Shown here piece by piece: positions 30,588-39,924 of a stretch of DNA of 64,000 nt. The DNA is taken from the NCBI GenBank assembly GCA_964643355.1, contig CAZXPW010000016.1:1-64000 (forward strand), given 5' to 3'. Each line of letters begins with the position of its first letter. Position 1 is the stretch's first letter. The notes beneath the pieces are model-generated. The model was not told the DNA's origin and did not search any database. It saw only the letters and a program-made list of their open reading frames with translations. The DNA is from FEN-1350 sp964643355 (GTDB taxonomy: Bacteria; Planctomycetota; Phycisphaerae; Sedimentisphaerales; Anaerohalosphaeraceae). The translations under genes and the position numbers were made by a program.

Positions 30588-31535
30588 TTACGCGAACGCC
30601 AGTCCCGCTTTCTTTCCGACAGCCCGAATATGATCGGCCGCAAGCTTGTATTCGTCCTGATTGGGCAGATGTTCCATCATCAGCGGAACATTCGGAAGCT
30701 TGGCCAGCTCGGTCAGAAACGCGGTATAATCCAACCCGCCAAGTCCCGGCCGAACCTCGTCCAGGTGCGGCGTGGTGATGTCTTCCTTGAGCAGAATGTC
30801 CTTGGCGTGGCAGCTCTTGATGTTCGGCCCCAGTTTTTTAAAGGCATTCCGGATCATCGCTCCCGTGCGAAAATACACCTGGGGGCTGATCACCAGATTG
30901 ACCGGATCCAGATGCACACCGAAACCTTTTCGGTCGATCGCCTGAATCAGCCGTTCGTAGGACTCCACCGAATCCGGATACGCCCACGGCATTGTCTCCA
31001 AGGCGAAGACCGTCCGTGTCGGCTTGACGGCGTCGATGATCGACCGCGTGGTCTCCACGATCATCTCAAAGGTCTCGCGCGTCAGGTTGTCCTTGTGCGG
31101 CCCGGCCCACTGTCTGGGGTTTCGTGAGCCGCTGACATTGACACAGCAGTTGGCCCCGATCCGTTCGGCCAGCGCCAGTTGGTCGCGACAATATTTCAGA
31201 GCGTTTTTCCGCTGGGTTTCGTCCGGGCTGATGGGATTGCTCCAGGCCCCGACTTCCGCGATCACGATGTCGGCTTTTTTCGCCGCGTCGGCATACGCCT
31301 TCAGCGTCTCGTCGCTTTCGTTGGCCCCGATCGGGCAATAGGTCGCCCGATAGCCCAGCGCCTGAAGCGACTGAACCCATGCCTCGGGATCCTTACGATC
31401 GACCGGTCCGCCCAGCCGCAGCGGCTTGGGAGAGGGCTTGTCCTGGCCCCGCGACAACGACGAAAAGGACAAAACGGCCGTCGCGGCCAATCCCGCCCGC
31501 ACAAACGACCGACGATTCATGCTTGGTTGACTCAT
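30588..31535 (-). CDS. Tat-exported sugar phosphate isomerase/epimerase-like (AP-endonuclease-2 fold)
   Basis: 315 residues. A Tat signal (NRRSFVRAGLAATAVLSFSS) is followed by a TIM barrel of the xylose-isomerase-like superfamily: GANCCVNVSGSRNPRQW, FALETMPWAYPDSVESYERL, GVHLDPVNLV, SCHAKDILL and PLMMEHLPNQDEY supply the acidic/His metal-site residues. Its product and substrate are unknown; keto-sugar or inositol isomerases are the usual members. Start at 31535: GAGGAGA lies 7 nt upstream. Promoter at 31565-31592. Confidence 0.85.
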   Translation of the reverse strand: MSQPSMNRRSFVRAGLAATAVLSFSSLSRGQDKPSPKPLRLGGPVDRKDPEAWVQSLQALGYRATYCPIGANESDETLKAYADAAKKADIVIAEVGAWSNPISPDETQRKNALKYCRDQLALAERIGANCCVNVSGSRNPRQWAGPHKDNLTRETFEMIVETTRSIIDAVKPTRTVFALETMPWAYPDSVESYERLIQAIDRKGFGVHLDPVNLVISPQVYFRTGAMIRNAFKKLGPNIKSCHAKDILLKEDITTPHLDEVRPGLGGLDYTAFLTELAKLPNVPLMMEHLPNQDEYKLAADHIRAVGKKAGLAFA

Positions 31536-31564
31536 GTTCAGTCTCCTCAATCAGGGATCATTTC

Positions 31565-31592
31565 ATTGTAGCGAATCGAGAATCGAAAGCAA
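31565..31592 (-). promoter_or_regulatory. Sigma-70-like promoter of the isomerase gene
   Basis: On the minus strand, TTGCTT (31592-31587), 16 bp and TACAAT (31570-31565) lie 30 bp upstream of the ATG. Confidence 0.6.
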
Positions 31593-31690
31593 GCAAGGAT
31601 ACGAGGTGTTTCGACTCTTTTTGATTCCTGGAGGAGAGGATACAACAATTATGAACACCTGATTTGAGCCCGATTTGAGCCGGGTTAAGG

Positions 31691-31718
31691 TTGACCGGGG
31701 TTTTCCGGCTGGTACAAT
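31691..31718 (+). promoter_or_regulatory. Sigma-70-like promoter
   Basis: TTGACC (31691-31696), 16 bp and TACAAT (31713-31718) lie 45 bp ahead of the ATG at 31763. It is divergent from the isomerase promoter. Confidence 0.55.
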
Positions 31719-31762
31719 AAGACAACACCCAGGGTCCGATGTATTTCAAAGTGGAGTCAACA

Positions 31763-32317
31763 ATGACAAGCAGAACCTCCTTTCTGACGGTAACTTTCAT
31801 TTCTCTGTTTGCGGTTGCATTTGCCGCCTTCTGGGAAGTGGGGGTGGCGGTTTGTGCGTCAGCCCTGATCTTCGCCCTTTACGGCCTTTTCTGGACTCTG
31901 ATCCTCCTGCCGCTGTTGTTGAGAAAGGCCTCCGTGTCCAAGTATGGGATTTACGCCTTGCTGGTTGTGTCCTTGGTGGCCCTGTATGTCGTTCCGTGGA
32001 ACTCCCGCAAGTCCTTCCTGCGGGATTTTTCGGAAATCCGGATCGGAATGACCGTATCCGAAGTCGAGTTGATTATGGGTAATTCCATCCGGGGAACCGG
32101 TTGGCCGACATTGCCAAGTTCTGTATCCTCTACACAAACACCCATGGAATCCGGTTTGGATCCCACGATCCAGACAGTCAATCAACCTCATGGTGATCTG
32201 GAAATTCAGGATTCCATCGTATATCGCCACAGCAACGAAGGGGCCTTTAACTCGGACTGGGGGGTCGTACAATTCAAGGACGGAAAGGTTACGAACAAGG
32301 TATTCTTGCCGGATTAA
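31763..32317 (+). CDS. Membrane protein with BamE/SmpA-like soluble segment
   Basis: 184 residues, function unknown. Three hydrophobic segments are visible (about 7-25, 28-50, 62-78). The soluble part from about 88 begins FSEIRIGMTVSEVELIMGNS, which matches the BamE/SmpA-like pattern iGMTxxEVxxllG. Start at 31763 with GTGGAG upstream. It is divergently oriented to the isomerase gene. The next gene on the same strand, a large secreted protein, has its own promoter. Confidence 0.55.
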   Translation: MTSRTSFLTVTFISLFAVAFAAFWEVGVAVCASALIFALYGLFWTLILLPLLLRKASVSKYGIYALLVVSLVALYVVPWNSRKSFLRDFSEIRIGMTVSEVELIMGNSIRGTGWPTLPSSVSSTQTPMESGLDPTIQTVNQPHGDLEIQDSIVYRHSNEGAFNSDWGVVQFKDGKVTNKVFLPD

Positions 32318-32433
32318 ATTTGTGTTTTCTCAATGGGTGAAACAAATATGGGGGATCTTTCCTGGCGGTCTTTTGTTTGGTTCAAAAATCGTCTTTTTTT
32401 GTTTGATCGGAAGGATCATTTCTGGTTCCCTTC

Positions 32434-32461
32434 TTGTCACGGCCCATGGTTCTGGTATCAT
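32434..32461 (+). promoter_or_regulatory. Sigma-70-like promoter
   Basis: TTGTCA (32434-32439), 16 bp and TATCAT (32456-32461) lie 28 bp ahead of the ATG at 32490. Confidence 0.55.
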
Positions 32462-32489
32462 GCCGGAGACATGTTTTCTGGAGACGATC

Positions 32490-35400
32490 ATGAAACAATC
32501 TCTACGGTTGCTTATCGGCCTGCTGCTTTTTTCCAGCTCCATCCACGCATTCAACGGCCATATCGTTACGGAAGGCCCGATTACGGTGACCATCGGCGAG
32601 GTCAAGGGCGTCAGCCAGTACGACACGCCGTATCCGGTTACAGTCAGCGTCAACAATTCCAGCGGCGAATCCCTCGCCGTTGCGCTGGAAGTTCGCGACC
32701 TCGTCGATGAGTTTGCATGCGTCGGCGACAATCGCAAGTCGATCTCCGTCGCCGCGGGCAAGACCGAATCCGTCGAGTTCCACATCGCCTCGGCGCCCGG
32801 GGCCTTCGCCGCGCTGTATCCCGTGCATGTCTATGCGAATTTCGAATCCGGCGGCAAAAAGCAGACGCTCCATTGTGTGCAGATCTTCGAGACGACCTTC
32901 GAGCCGAAAAAATCCGCCGACATCCCGGCCGTGATTACCGTTCCCGCTGACGGTTCCATCTCGGTCGTTGAGGTCCGCTCGCAGCAGGTCCTCTGGCAGT
33001 ATTTCGACAAGGCCGTCGTCTCGCAGCCGATCGGCTGGCGCGGTATGGTCGAATCCTCCGGCGCCAGCTTCGACATCTACGACATCACCCGCGGCACGAC
33101 AAAAAAATCCATCGCCATGCATCCAACCTGGCGCGGCGGGGCAGGCACAATCTTTGCGCAATACAAAATCAAATTGCCGGATACCAAGCCGATCACGCTG
33201 TCCTTTTCCAACGCCATCCGCGACATTACGCCGCCCGAGCCGCCCAGCGACGGCGTGACCTTCCGCGTCTGGGTCGGCGACAAGATTCTCTATGAAAAAC
33301 ACACCGACAGAAAAATCTGGATCGATGGCGTGGCTGACCTGAGCGAATTTGCCGGCCGGGAAATTACGCTGCGTCTGGAATGTCATCCCGGCCCAAAAAG
33401 GGATACCACCTGCGACTCGGCCTTCTGGGGTGATCCGACAATCGTTTCCGGCAAAGCCGCAGCCGAGGCCAAACCCACAGAGATGGCCGGACTTCGCTCC
33501 TTTCGGTTTGCTTTGGCCGATGGGTACACCGCCACGGTTGTCGGCGGGCCGCACGGGATTTTGGATGGGACGATTTCATTCGAGATAAATGGCCGGACCT
33601 TAACGACCAAAGGTCTTTCCGTATCGATCCTGAACAAGAAAATCGGATCTGGTGGATTGATGGTTAAAAATGTCCGTTACGACTTCAAAGAATCGGCCAA
33701 ACAACTCCAAATGGTTCGTTCCCTGTTGTTGGATGGCAGGCCGTTTGAGCTCGTGGCGAATGTGTCTGTAGAAGGCCCCGGACTTCGGATTAAAATCGAT
33801 AGCCCGGAACGAATCACCGATCTGGCGACGGGCTCGTTCGATCGAATGGCCGAAAAGGTCTATTATGGCCACGGCTATTGCATCGTCAAACCGCAGGCGT
33901 TTCGTGCCGGTTTCGGCGGGCACAACCTGGCGACCAGCCATGTCGGTATGGACTTCGATAACGGCCTGTCGCTGCTGGTGGCGACGGACAATCCGCCGGA
34001 TTATTTCGAGGTTTCGCCGGAGCAGAAAATCTACGCCCTGCACACGCACGAGAACGCGATCCTGACTTTTGTGCCGAGTGACAAAGGCGCGTTCGATTGC
34101 GCGATCCGGTATCGTCCGCTGTACGACAAGAAGGCGTCGCCGGGCGTGGCGCGCAAAGCCGGGCGATTTGTGTTCGATGTCTGGGGCGGCCGATATTCCG
34201 ACATAGCCGATACAATGAAGCGATTGATCGACTTTGGCCTGACCGACAGCTTGCTGACGCTGCATGTCTGGCAGCGGTGGGGCTATGATTATCGCCTGCC
34301 GGATATCATTCCGCCGGACCCGTCGCTGGGGACCGTCGAGGATATGCTCAAGATTGGCTCCGTCTGCCGCGCCCACGATATTCCCTGGGGCCTGCATGAC
34401 AACTACATTGACTTCTATCCGGATGCGACCGGTTACAGCTACGATCACATCGCCTTTACAGAGGATGGCCGGCCGGTCAAGGCCTGGCTCAACGAAGGCC
34501 GCGGGGCGCAGAGTTATCGCTGGCGGCCAGATCGCATTATGCCCTTTGTCCAACGCAACCTCGAGTGGATCAAACCCAACCTGCGGCCGACGCATTACTT
34601 CATCGATGTCTTTACCTCGATCAATATGTTCGACTTTTATGATCGCACGGGGGCGTTCCATTCGATGCTCGAAACGCGAAAACACTGGGGCGAGTGTTTT
34701 CGATGGATTCAGGAATATCTGGGGCCGGGGACGATCACGACCTCCGAGGCCGGCGACGATCAGCTTGTCGGCTGGCTCGACGGGGCCGATTGCCAGCACA
34801 TGCAACTTTCCGCAACCGGCGGTTCGTTCCACAATCGCGTGGCCTGCGCCGATTGGGAGCGCGTGCCGTGGTTTGACGCGGTCCTGCATGATAAGTTTAT
34901 CCAGCACGGCGTGGGCTATCCCGGCCGCTATGAGGGCGGCCGAAGCACGCGCGACCACGGCATCGAGAGCGACGATTACATTTCCGATGAATTGCTTCTC
35001 GGCCATGCGATGATGATCGACCGCAACGGTTTTGTCGGCAACGGGGCGATCCGTAAGTACTGGCTGGCGCAGGATTTTATCCGCGGTATTGCGATGGCCA
35101 AGTTGGCCGGCGTCCAATATGTCGAGGGCGACATTCATCGGCAGATCGTTACTTGGGACAACGGCTCCCGGGTGTATGTCAACCGTGGCGAAAAGGACTG
35201 GACCGTCGAAGGTCGAATCCTGCCTATGTATGGATATTATGCCGTGAATGGAAAGATCGAGTCGAGTATTGAGCGGATTGCCAGTTCGATTGTCGAACAG
35301 TCCACCGATGGTAAGGGCACCCGCTATTTCAACGGACGCGGTTTTGCCTCCGACAACATCCTGGCCATCCGTCCGAGCGTCAAGGCCATCGAGGTTGTCG

Positions 35401-36095
35401 GGCCGCGAAAGTTCAAGATGCCGATTCACTGGCAGGCGACGGAACCGGCGCCCAAGGACCTGTCGATCTTCGTTCATTTCAAATCCGACAAGGCCGAGCG
35501 GCGCGACAAGATTGCCTTTCAGGCCGACCACAGCCCGAGGATCGGGACCGGCTCGTGGAAGGGCGATGTCGTCACCCTCGACGAGCGCGTGCTGGATGTG
35601 CCGGCCCATACGACCGCGGGGGCCTATTCGGTTGAGGTTGGATTGTGGGATCCGGCCGGGAGTCGGCGCTATCGTTTGGTCGGCAAGGACGACGACGAGA
35701 TGAGTTATCGCGTCGGGATGCTGCATGTGGATTCATCCGGCGGATTGCGATTTGAACCCCAGACCGACGAAAACCCGGCAAGTGAATCGCGTTGGGGCGG
35801 CGGCAGGGCGGCGACGAACTTCGGCGCGGTTGTGACAACCGGCGCGATCCGGTGTCAGATACAGGATCAACAAATTGTGGTAACCCCGCTGCCGCAGCGG
35901 AAGGCCTTTTGGGTAGAATTGGATATGGCTTTGCTTGTCGGTCCGGGCCGTTCTGTCGGTTCAATCACGGCCGTCGATCGTGTCGGCAATACAATCAGCG
36001 AGGTGACAGGATTTACAAACGGGTCAAAAGTTTCGTTTGAGATTGACGATTCGGTCTTTGCCTTAAAAATTCAACTGGTTGGGAAAAAATCCTGA
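32490..36095 (+). CDS. Large secreted putative glycoside hydrolase (DUF5696/GH101-like)
   Basis: 1201 residues. A signal peptide (about 1-20, ending SIHAF) is followed by beta-sandwich domains; residues about 150-310 look like a carbohydrate-binding or NPCBM-like module. Residues about 370-560 are beta-rich. A TIM-barrel-like part follows (about 560-900): LTLHVWQRWGYDYRLPDI, IPWGLHDNYIDFYPD, THYFIDVFTS (Asp706) and TTSEAGDDQLVG (Glu753). These could be the nucleophile and acid/base of a retaining hydrolase. The pattern recalls DUF5696 and GH101-type proteins, but this is inference. The C-terminal part (about 960-1201) is again beta-rich. Start at 32490: GGAGA lies 5 nt upstream; longer in-frame starts would lose the signal peptide. 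Confidence 0.6.
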   Translation: MKQSLRLLIGLLLFSSSIHAFNGHIVTEGPITVTIGEVKGVSQYDTPYPVTVSVNNSSGESLAVALEVRDLVDEFACVGDNRKSISVAAGKTESVEFHIASAPGAFAALYPVHVYANFESGGKKQTLHCVQIFETTFEPKKSADIPAVITVPADGSISVVEVRSQQVLWQYFDKAVVSQPIGWRGMVESSGASFDIYDITRGTTKKSIAMHPTWRGGAGTIFAQYKIKLPDTKPITLSFSNAIRDITPPEPPSDGVTFRVWVGDKILYEKHTDRKIWIDGVADLSEFAGREITLRLECHPGPKRDTTCDSAFWGDPTIVSGKAAAEAKPTEMAGLRSFRFALADGYTATVVGGPHGILDGTISFEINGRTLTTKGLSVSILNKKIGSGGLMVKNVRYDFKESAKQLQMVRSLLLDGRPFELVANVSVEGPGLRIKIDSPERITDLATGSFDRMAEKVYYGHGYCIVKPQAFRAGFGGHNLATSHVGMDFDNGLSLLVATDNPPDYFEVSPEQKIYALHTHENAILTFVPSDKGAFDCAIRYRPLYDKKASPGVARKAGRFVFDVWGGRYSDIADTMKRLIDFGLTDSLLTLHVWQRWGYDYRLPDIIPPDPSLGTVEDMLKIGSVCRAHDIPWGLHDNYIDFYPDATGYSYDHIAFTEDGRPVKAWLNEGRGAQSYRWRPDRIMPFVQRNLEWIKPNLRPTHYFIDVFTSINMFDFYDRTGAFHSMLETRKHWGECFRWIQEYLGPGTITTSEAGDDQLVGWLDGADCQHMQLSATGGSFHNRVACADWERVPWFDAVLHDKFIQHGVGYPGRYEGGRSTRDHGIESDDYISDELLLGHAMMIDRNGFVGNGAIRKYWLAQDFIRGIAMAKLAGVQYVEGDIHRQIVTWDNGSRVYVNRGEKDWTVEGRILPMYGYYAVNGKIESSIERIASSIVEQSTDGKGTRYFNGRGFASDNILAIRPSVKAIEVVGPRKFKMPIHWQATEPAPKDLSIFVHFKSDKAERRDKIAFQADHSPRIGTGSWKGDVVTLDERVLDVPAHTTAGAYSVEVGLWDPAGSRRYRLVGKDDDEMSYRVGMLHVDSSGGLRFEPQTDENPASESRWGGGRAATNFGAVVTTGAIRCQIQDQQIVVTPLPQRKAFWVELDMALLVGPGRSVGSITAVDRVGNTISEVTGFTNGSKVSFEIDDSVFALKIQLVGKKS

Positions 36096-36279
36096 CGATT
36101 TGGCGGGCTTGAATCCGGGGATTTTGCTTTGCTGAGGAGAAAACGGTTTTTGCTTATTCCTGAACGGGTAGAATAATTCTATTCGGGAAGTAGTATATCG
36201 GTATTGTGTGAGGCCGGTGTTTTGCGAAGGTCACACAATCTCCGCTTTGATTTGTATGCACGGTATCCTGTTTTATCGA

Positions 36280-37491
36280 TTACCGGATCTGAATATTGTA
36301 CAAAATTGTTCCCGTCAGCATCCCCATATAAGTTCCGATGATATTTCCCAGGATCGCCATCAATAGTCCGATCGAAGCGAACCCGGGCAAAAAACTCTCG
36401 GCCACGACCGGCGCCGAGGCAACGCCGCCGATATTCGCCTGGCTTGCGGTGACGGCCAGACCCAGCGGGGCTTTGCAAATGCGCGTCGCGATGAACAGGC
36501 ACGCCGCCTGAATCAGAACAATTCCGATACCTGATAAGATTAATCGAGAAGCCGAACCGATCTGCGACAGATCCGCCTGGGCGCCGATTGCGGCCAGGAC
36601 CAGATAGAGCAACGCATATCCCCATTTTTGGCTGATTGCATCCAGCGATCGAATCCGCGCTAGGGAAACGAATAATCCCGCGGAACTGGACACGATGATG
36701 ACCCAGGCCAGCTTTGAAAAACCCCTGATCTCCGGGATGCTCGCGGCGACGCCATGAGCAAGCTGTGTAATGCCATACCCCGCCGACAAGAGGAATCCGA
36801 GGATGAACAGATATTGGATCCAGCGAGGAAACCGGTTGAAAAACTGAACGGGTAATCTGGCGGCCGTACATTCCGATGCCGATTGCGCTTTCCGCAGATG
36901 GTCCACGACGGAACGATTGCTGTGGTTCCAGGCATCGAACCGGTTTTGAAACCGGGCCAGCGACAAAAGCACGGCCATCCAGGTATAGGAGACAATCGTA
37001 TCGACAATCACCATTGGAGCAAAGATCTCCTGCGGAGTTCCAAACGCCTCCTTGACGGCGACCATATTGGCGCTGCCGCCGGTCCAGGAGCCGCTCAGCG
37101 TGGCAAAACCCGACCAGAATTGGCCTCCGATCCACGGCCGCAAGACAAGGAAACAAACCACGGTTCCCAACATAATCCCAAAGGATCCGACGAGGAACAT
37201 TCCGATGGCCCAGGGTCCCATGCGGGCAATCGCCCGCAGATCGACGGCCAGCAATAACAGGAACAACGCAGTCGGAAGGACTTGTGCGCTCAGCAGCGAA
37301 TAAACCGGGGCGGTTCTGTCCACGAATCCGACAGTCGAGAGGACCATCGGAAGAAAGTAGATCCAGAAAACGGCGGGAAGGAACCTGAACAGAAACGAGA
37401 ACCGCCGGGAACCGGCAAAAGCCAGCAATCCCGCCTCGACGGCCAGCAGGACCGCCAGGATCGCGGCGGGATGGGAGAGGGGAAAACTCAT
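36280..37491 (-). CDS. DUF819 family integral membrane protein
   Basis: 403 residues with about ten hydrophobic segments. The N-terminus SHPAAILAVLLAVEAGLLAF and the internal GSWTGGSANMVAVKEAFG are characteristic of DUF819 (YjcL-like) proteins; a second half-repeat occurs near VTASQANIGGVASAPVVAE. The transported substrate is not established. The ATG overlaps the stop of the upstream symporter gene by 4 bp (ATGA), so it is the third gene of a translationally coupled operon. An out-of-frame reading spanning 36179-37507 is a shadow. Confidence 0.87.
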   Translation of the reverse strand: MSFPLSHPAAILAVLLAVEAGLLAFAGSRRFSFLFRFLPAVFWIYFLPMVLSTVGFVDRTAPVYSLLSAQVLPTALFLLLLAVDLRAIARMGPWAIGMFLVGSFGIMLGTVVCFLVLRPWIGGQFWSGFATLSGSWTGGSANMVAVKEAFGTPQEIFAPMVIVDTIVSYTWMAVLLSLARFQNRFDAWNHSNRSVVDHLRKAQSASECTAARLPVQFFNRFPRWIQYLFILGFLLSAGYGITQLAHGVAASIPEIRGFSKLAWVIIVSSSAGLFVSLARIRSLDAISQKWGYALLYLVLAAIGAQADLSQIGSASRLILSGIGIVLIQAACLFIATRICKAPLGLAVTASQANIGGVASAPVVAESFLPGFASIGLLMAILGNIIGTYMGMLTGTILYNIQIR

Positions 37492-38732
37492 GATTGCTCA
37501 ACGGCATGAGTTTGTGCCAGCCACGACTTTCCGCCGAAGATTCGCGCGATCAGCATTCCGGCGACGGTGTCGCCGGTGGCATTGACCATCGTCGCCGGGG
37601 GATCGACCAGCGTGCCGATCATCGAAATCACCGGCAGCGCTTCCGGGGGAAATCCATACAGCGTAACGATGACCAACTCGCCGAGCATTCCGCCGCTGGG
37701 GATTCCGCTGATGACAACTCCGCTCAAAATCGCCACCCCGATCGCGCCGAACATCGTTGTCATACCCTCGAACGGTCTTCCAAACAAACCAAACAAGACC
37801 GCGATTTTCAAGATTGCCGCAAGGCACGAACCGTCCATGTGAATCGTCGCGCCGATGGGGATGACCAGTTCGCGAATATCCTCGGGAATACCGATGCGTT
37901 TGGCGACTTGTAAACTCACGGGGACAGTCGCCAGCGAACTGCCTGTGGCCACCGAGGTCAGCGCCGCGGGGATGATCGCCGTCCAGAAGCGGGCCATGCC
38001 TGGACGGCCGGCGGAGATCCAGACATAAATCGTAAAGAAGACAAAGAAGTAGAAGAGTGCCAATGGATAATACAATGCCACCGCACGCGCATAGGAGCCG
38101 AGCAGCTCGGGTCCGAACACGCCGACCAGATAGGCAAACCAGGCGGCCAGACCGATTGGAGCGTAGAGCATGACCAATGACAGGGCCTTGAACATCACTT
38201 CGCTGGCCGAGGCCAGAAACGCGCGAAAGGCCGCGGCCTTTTCGCCCGACAAGCACGCGGCCAGGCCGACAAGGATCGAAAAGACGATCACAGCCAGCAT
38301 GTTTTTTCGCTGCAGGAGCTCGTAGAATTCGCCGACGGTCAGGGCGTTGACGATCTGATCGGCGATAGGAACCGCTTGCGTTTGCGGGGCGTCGGCCATC
38401 TGGATTGACAACCCCTTGGCGGGTGGAACCGCCAGCACGCCGGCGACCATCAACGACGAAGAAATCAAGGCCGTAACGACAAAGATCAGGATCATCCACA
38501 GCAGGATCCGGCCGAGACGCGAGGGGTTGGACATTGACGCGATGGACGAGGACAGCGAAAAGAAGACCACCGGCACGACCAGCACAAACAGTAGATTCAG
38601 AAAGACCTGGCCGAAGGGCTTGAGGGCCGCGGCGGATTTTCCGAAGATCAGACCAATCGCGGAACCGACCAGCATGGCCCCCAGCAGCAGGATCGAGTAG
38701 GAATAATTTTTCCAGAAGGTGGCTCGGTTCAT
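37488..38732 (-). CDS. Dicarboxylate/amino acid:cation symporter (DAACS family)
   Basis: 414 residues, full-length member of the GltP/SDF family that co-transports glutamate, aspartate or dicarboxylates with Na+ or H+. Conserved parts include LNLLFVLVVPVVFFSLSSSI near the N-end, ATGSSLATVPVSLQVAKRIG (the SSSxxTLP-like serine-rich loop), IPIGATIHMDGSCLAAILKI and DPPATMVNATGDTVAGMLIA. The start at 38732 overlaps the upstream peptidase stop by 4 bp (ATGA). The longer open frame upstream lies within the peptidase gene and is not used. Confidence 0.93.
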   Translation of the reverse strand: MNRATFWKNYSYSILLLGAMLVGSAIGLIFGKSAAALKPFGQVFLNLLFVLVVPVVFFSLSSSIASMSNPSRLGRILLWMILIFVVTALISSSLMVAGVLAVPPAKGLSIQMADAPQTQAVPIADQIVNALTVGEFYELLQRKNMLAVIVFSILVGLAACLSGEKAAAFRAFLASASEVMFKALSLVMLYAPIGLAAWFAYLVGVFGPELLGSYARAVALYYPLALFYFFVFFTIYVWISAGRPGMARFWTAIIPAALTSVATGSSLATVPVSLQVAKRIGIPEDIRELVIPIGATIHMDGSCLAAILKIAVLFGLFGRPFEGMTTMFGAIGVAILSGVVISGIPSGGMLGELVIVTLYGFPPEALPVISMIGTLVDPPATMVNATGDTVAGMLIARIFGGKSWLAQTHAVEQS

Positions 38733-39604
38733 GGCTTGCTCGCGGACGAGGGGAAATTGGCGTCGGCGGTGGGCAGAGCCGTTTCGGGCGTTTCCTTCGG
38801 AATCAGAGACGAATCGAAATGCCAGTGCCATGGCTCGTAGGAAATGCCGGTCGGCGAGTTTCTCGGATACGACAAAACAAAGCCGAACCGGCGAGCGTTT
38901 TTCGTCAGCCACTGGAACTCGGGCGATCGCTCATAGCGGTCGGGCGGGGTATCGACATTGAATCCCTCCTGCGTGAGCAGGTCGATGGCCTGTCGTGCGG
39001 GCCAGCCGTGCTCGCTATAACCGGGCAAGGCGACAAAACGAACCGTCTCGCGGACGGAGTAGTTGTGCCGCCTCATGCTGGACAGAAACAGATACAACTG
39101 GAAGGCGCTGTTGCGAAAGCCCGACTCGACGAACACGCGACGACCGATGTCTTTGTGCATCTGTTCGGACATGAGCCGGAATTGATCGTTGACCTTCCGG
39201 GGCAAGTATTGAACGGGCAGCCAGTAGGGTTGGCCCTGCAGGGGCGTGACCTTCTGACGGAGGGGCACGAGGTTGGGGTCGCCGAAAGACAAGCCCACAT
39301 AGGGAGTCTTCAGACCGACGCTGTTGGGATCGATCGCGAGGAAGCCCTTGAGGTAGGTCTGCTCGACACTGTCGAGGGGGTTAAAGATCTGTTCGAGCGT
39401 CAGGGTCGTCAGGGCGGATGAGCCGCGAAGCCCGGCAATCATCGGTTCGAGTTTAGCCAGGATTGAGTCGTGGAGCGTGCGATCAACATCGCTGAGGCGG
39501 TCGAGATTGAGGGCGAAAACCGCGGTTGAACAGGCCAACACAGCCAGAAGCCCCAGCCGCCAGAAGGTTGGGGTGAAACTCGTTTTCGTATTACAATCGG
39601 TCAT
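38729..39604 (-). CDS. Exported M15-family D-Ala-D-Ala carboxypeptidase-like protein (VanY-like)
   Basis: 291 residues. A hydrophobic signal/anchor lies at about 15-33. The M15B zinc-peptidase landmarks are SGFRNSAFQLYLF (about 161-173), LPGYSEHGWPARQAIDL (about 194-210) and EPWHWHF near 267, giving the zinc His, Asp and catalytic Glu/His. Relative to the usual SxHxxGxAxD, the His-to-Asp spacing is two residues longer (HGWPARQAID), a point to check. It would trim D-Ala from muropeptides outside the cytoplasmic membrane. It is the first gene of the coupled operon with the DAACS and DUF819 genes. No clear Shine-Dalgarno sequence was seen. Confidence 0.85.
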   Translation of the reverse strand: MTDCNTKTSFTPTFWRLGLLAVLACSTAVFALNLDRLSDVDRTLHDSILAKLEPMIAGLRGSSALTTLTLEQIFNPLDSVEQTYLKGFLAIDPNSVGLKTPYVGLSFGDPNLVPLRQKVTPLQGQPYWLPVQYLPRKVNDQFRLMSEQMHKDIGRRVFVESGFRNSAFQLYLFLSSMRRHNYSVRETVRFVALPGYSEHGWPARQAIDLLTQEGFNVDTPPDRYERSPEFQWLTKNARRFGFVLSYPRNSPTGISYEPWHWHFDSSLIPKETPETALPTADANFPSSASKP

Positions 39605-39924
39605 GGATGTCTTTGGTTCGTCATCTCCGAAAAGGGCGGATCACTTCTTTGAAAACGCCATTGGTGTTATCGGAAGTTCACGGTGAATGTCCGTAGTATT
39701 TTGAGTTTGCGATTTTCAATTATGGGTCGTGAAGCGGGAATTGTTGCTGTCCGATCATAGTTATAGGGGCATTGAGAGGGTTAAGGGGGTTCGCAAAATG
39801 GTTAAAGAAAAACGCGAAATTGACTTGATTGTTTCCCTGGATCAGCATACTATAAAACTTCCAGAAAATGCGCTAAGCAAGATAACATCTGTCTGGGCTA
39901 AAAATGACCCCAGAAAGGATGAGA
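39605..39924. promoter_or_regulatory. Divergent intergenic region with a promoter at 39825-39853
   Basis: No gene was seen. TTGATT (39825-39830), 17 bp and TACTAT (39848-39853) form a good sigma-70-like promoter 71 bp ahead of the pseudopilin-like gene. No clear promoter was found for the minus-strand peptidase operon. Confidence 0.5.

Noticed and set aside
33600..35726. 708-codon open frame antisense to the large secreted protein
   Set aside because: Low-complexity, His/Arg/Asp-rich, no signal peptide or motif; shadow of the sense gene.
36179..37507. 442-codon frame overlapping the DUF819 gene in another frame
   Set aside because: The DUF819 frame (36280-37491) has family motifs and membrane segments; the other frame does not.
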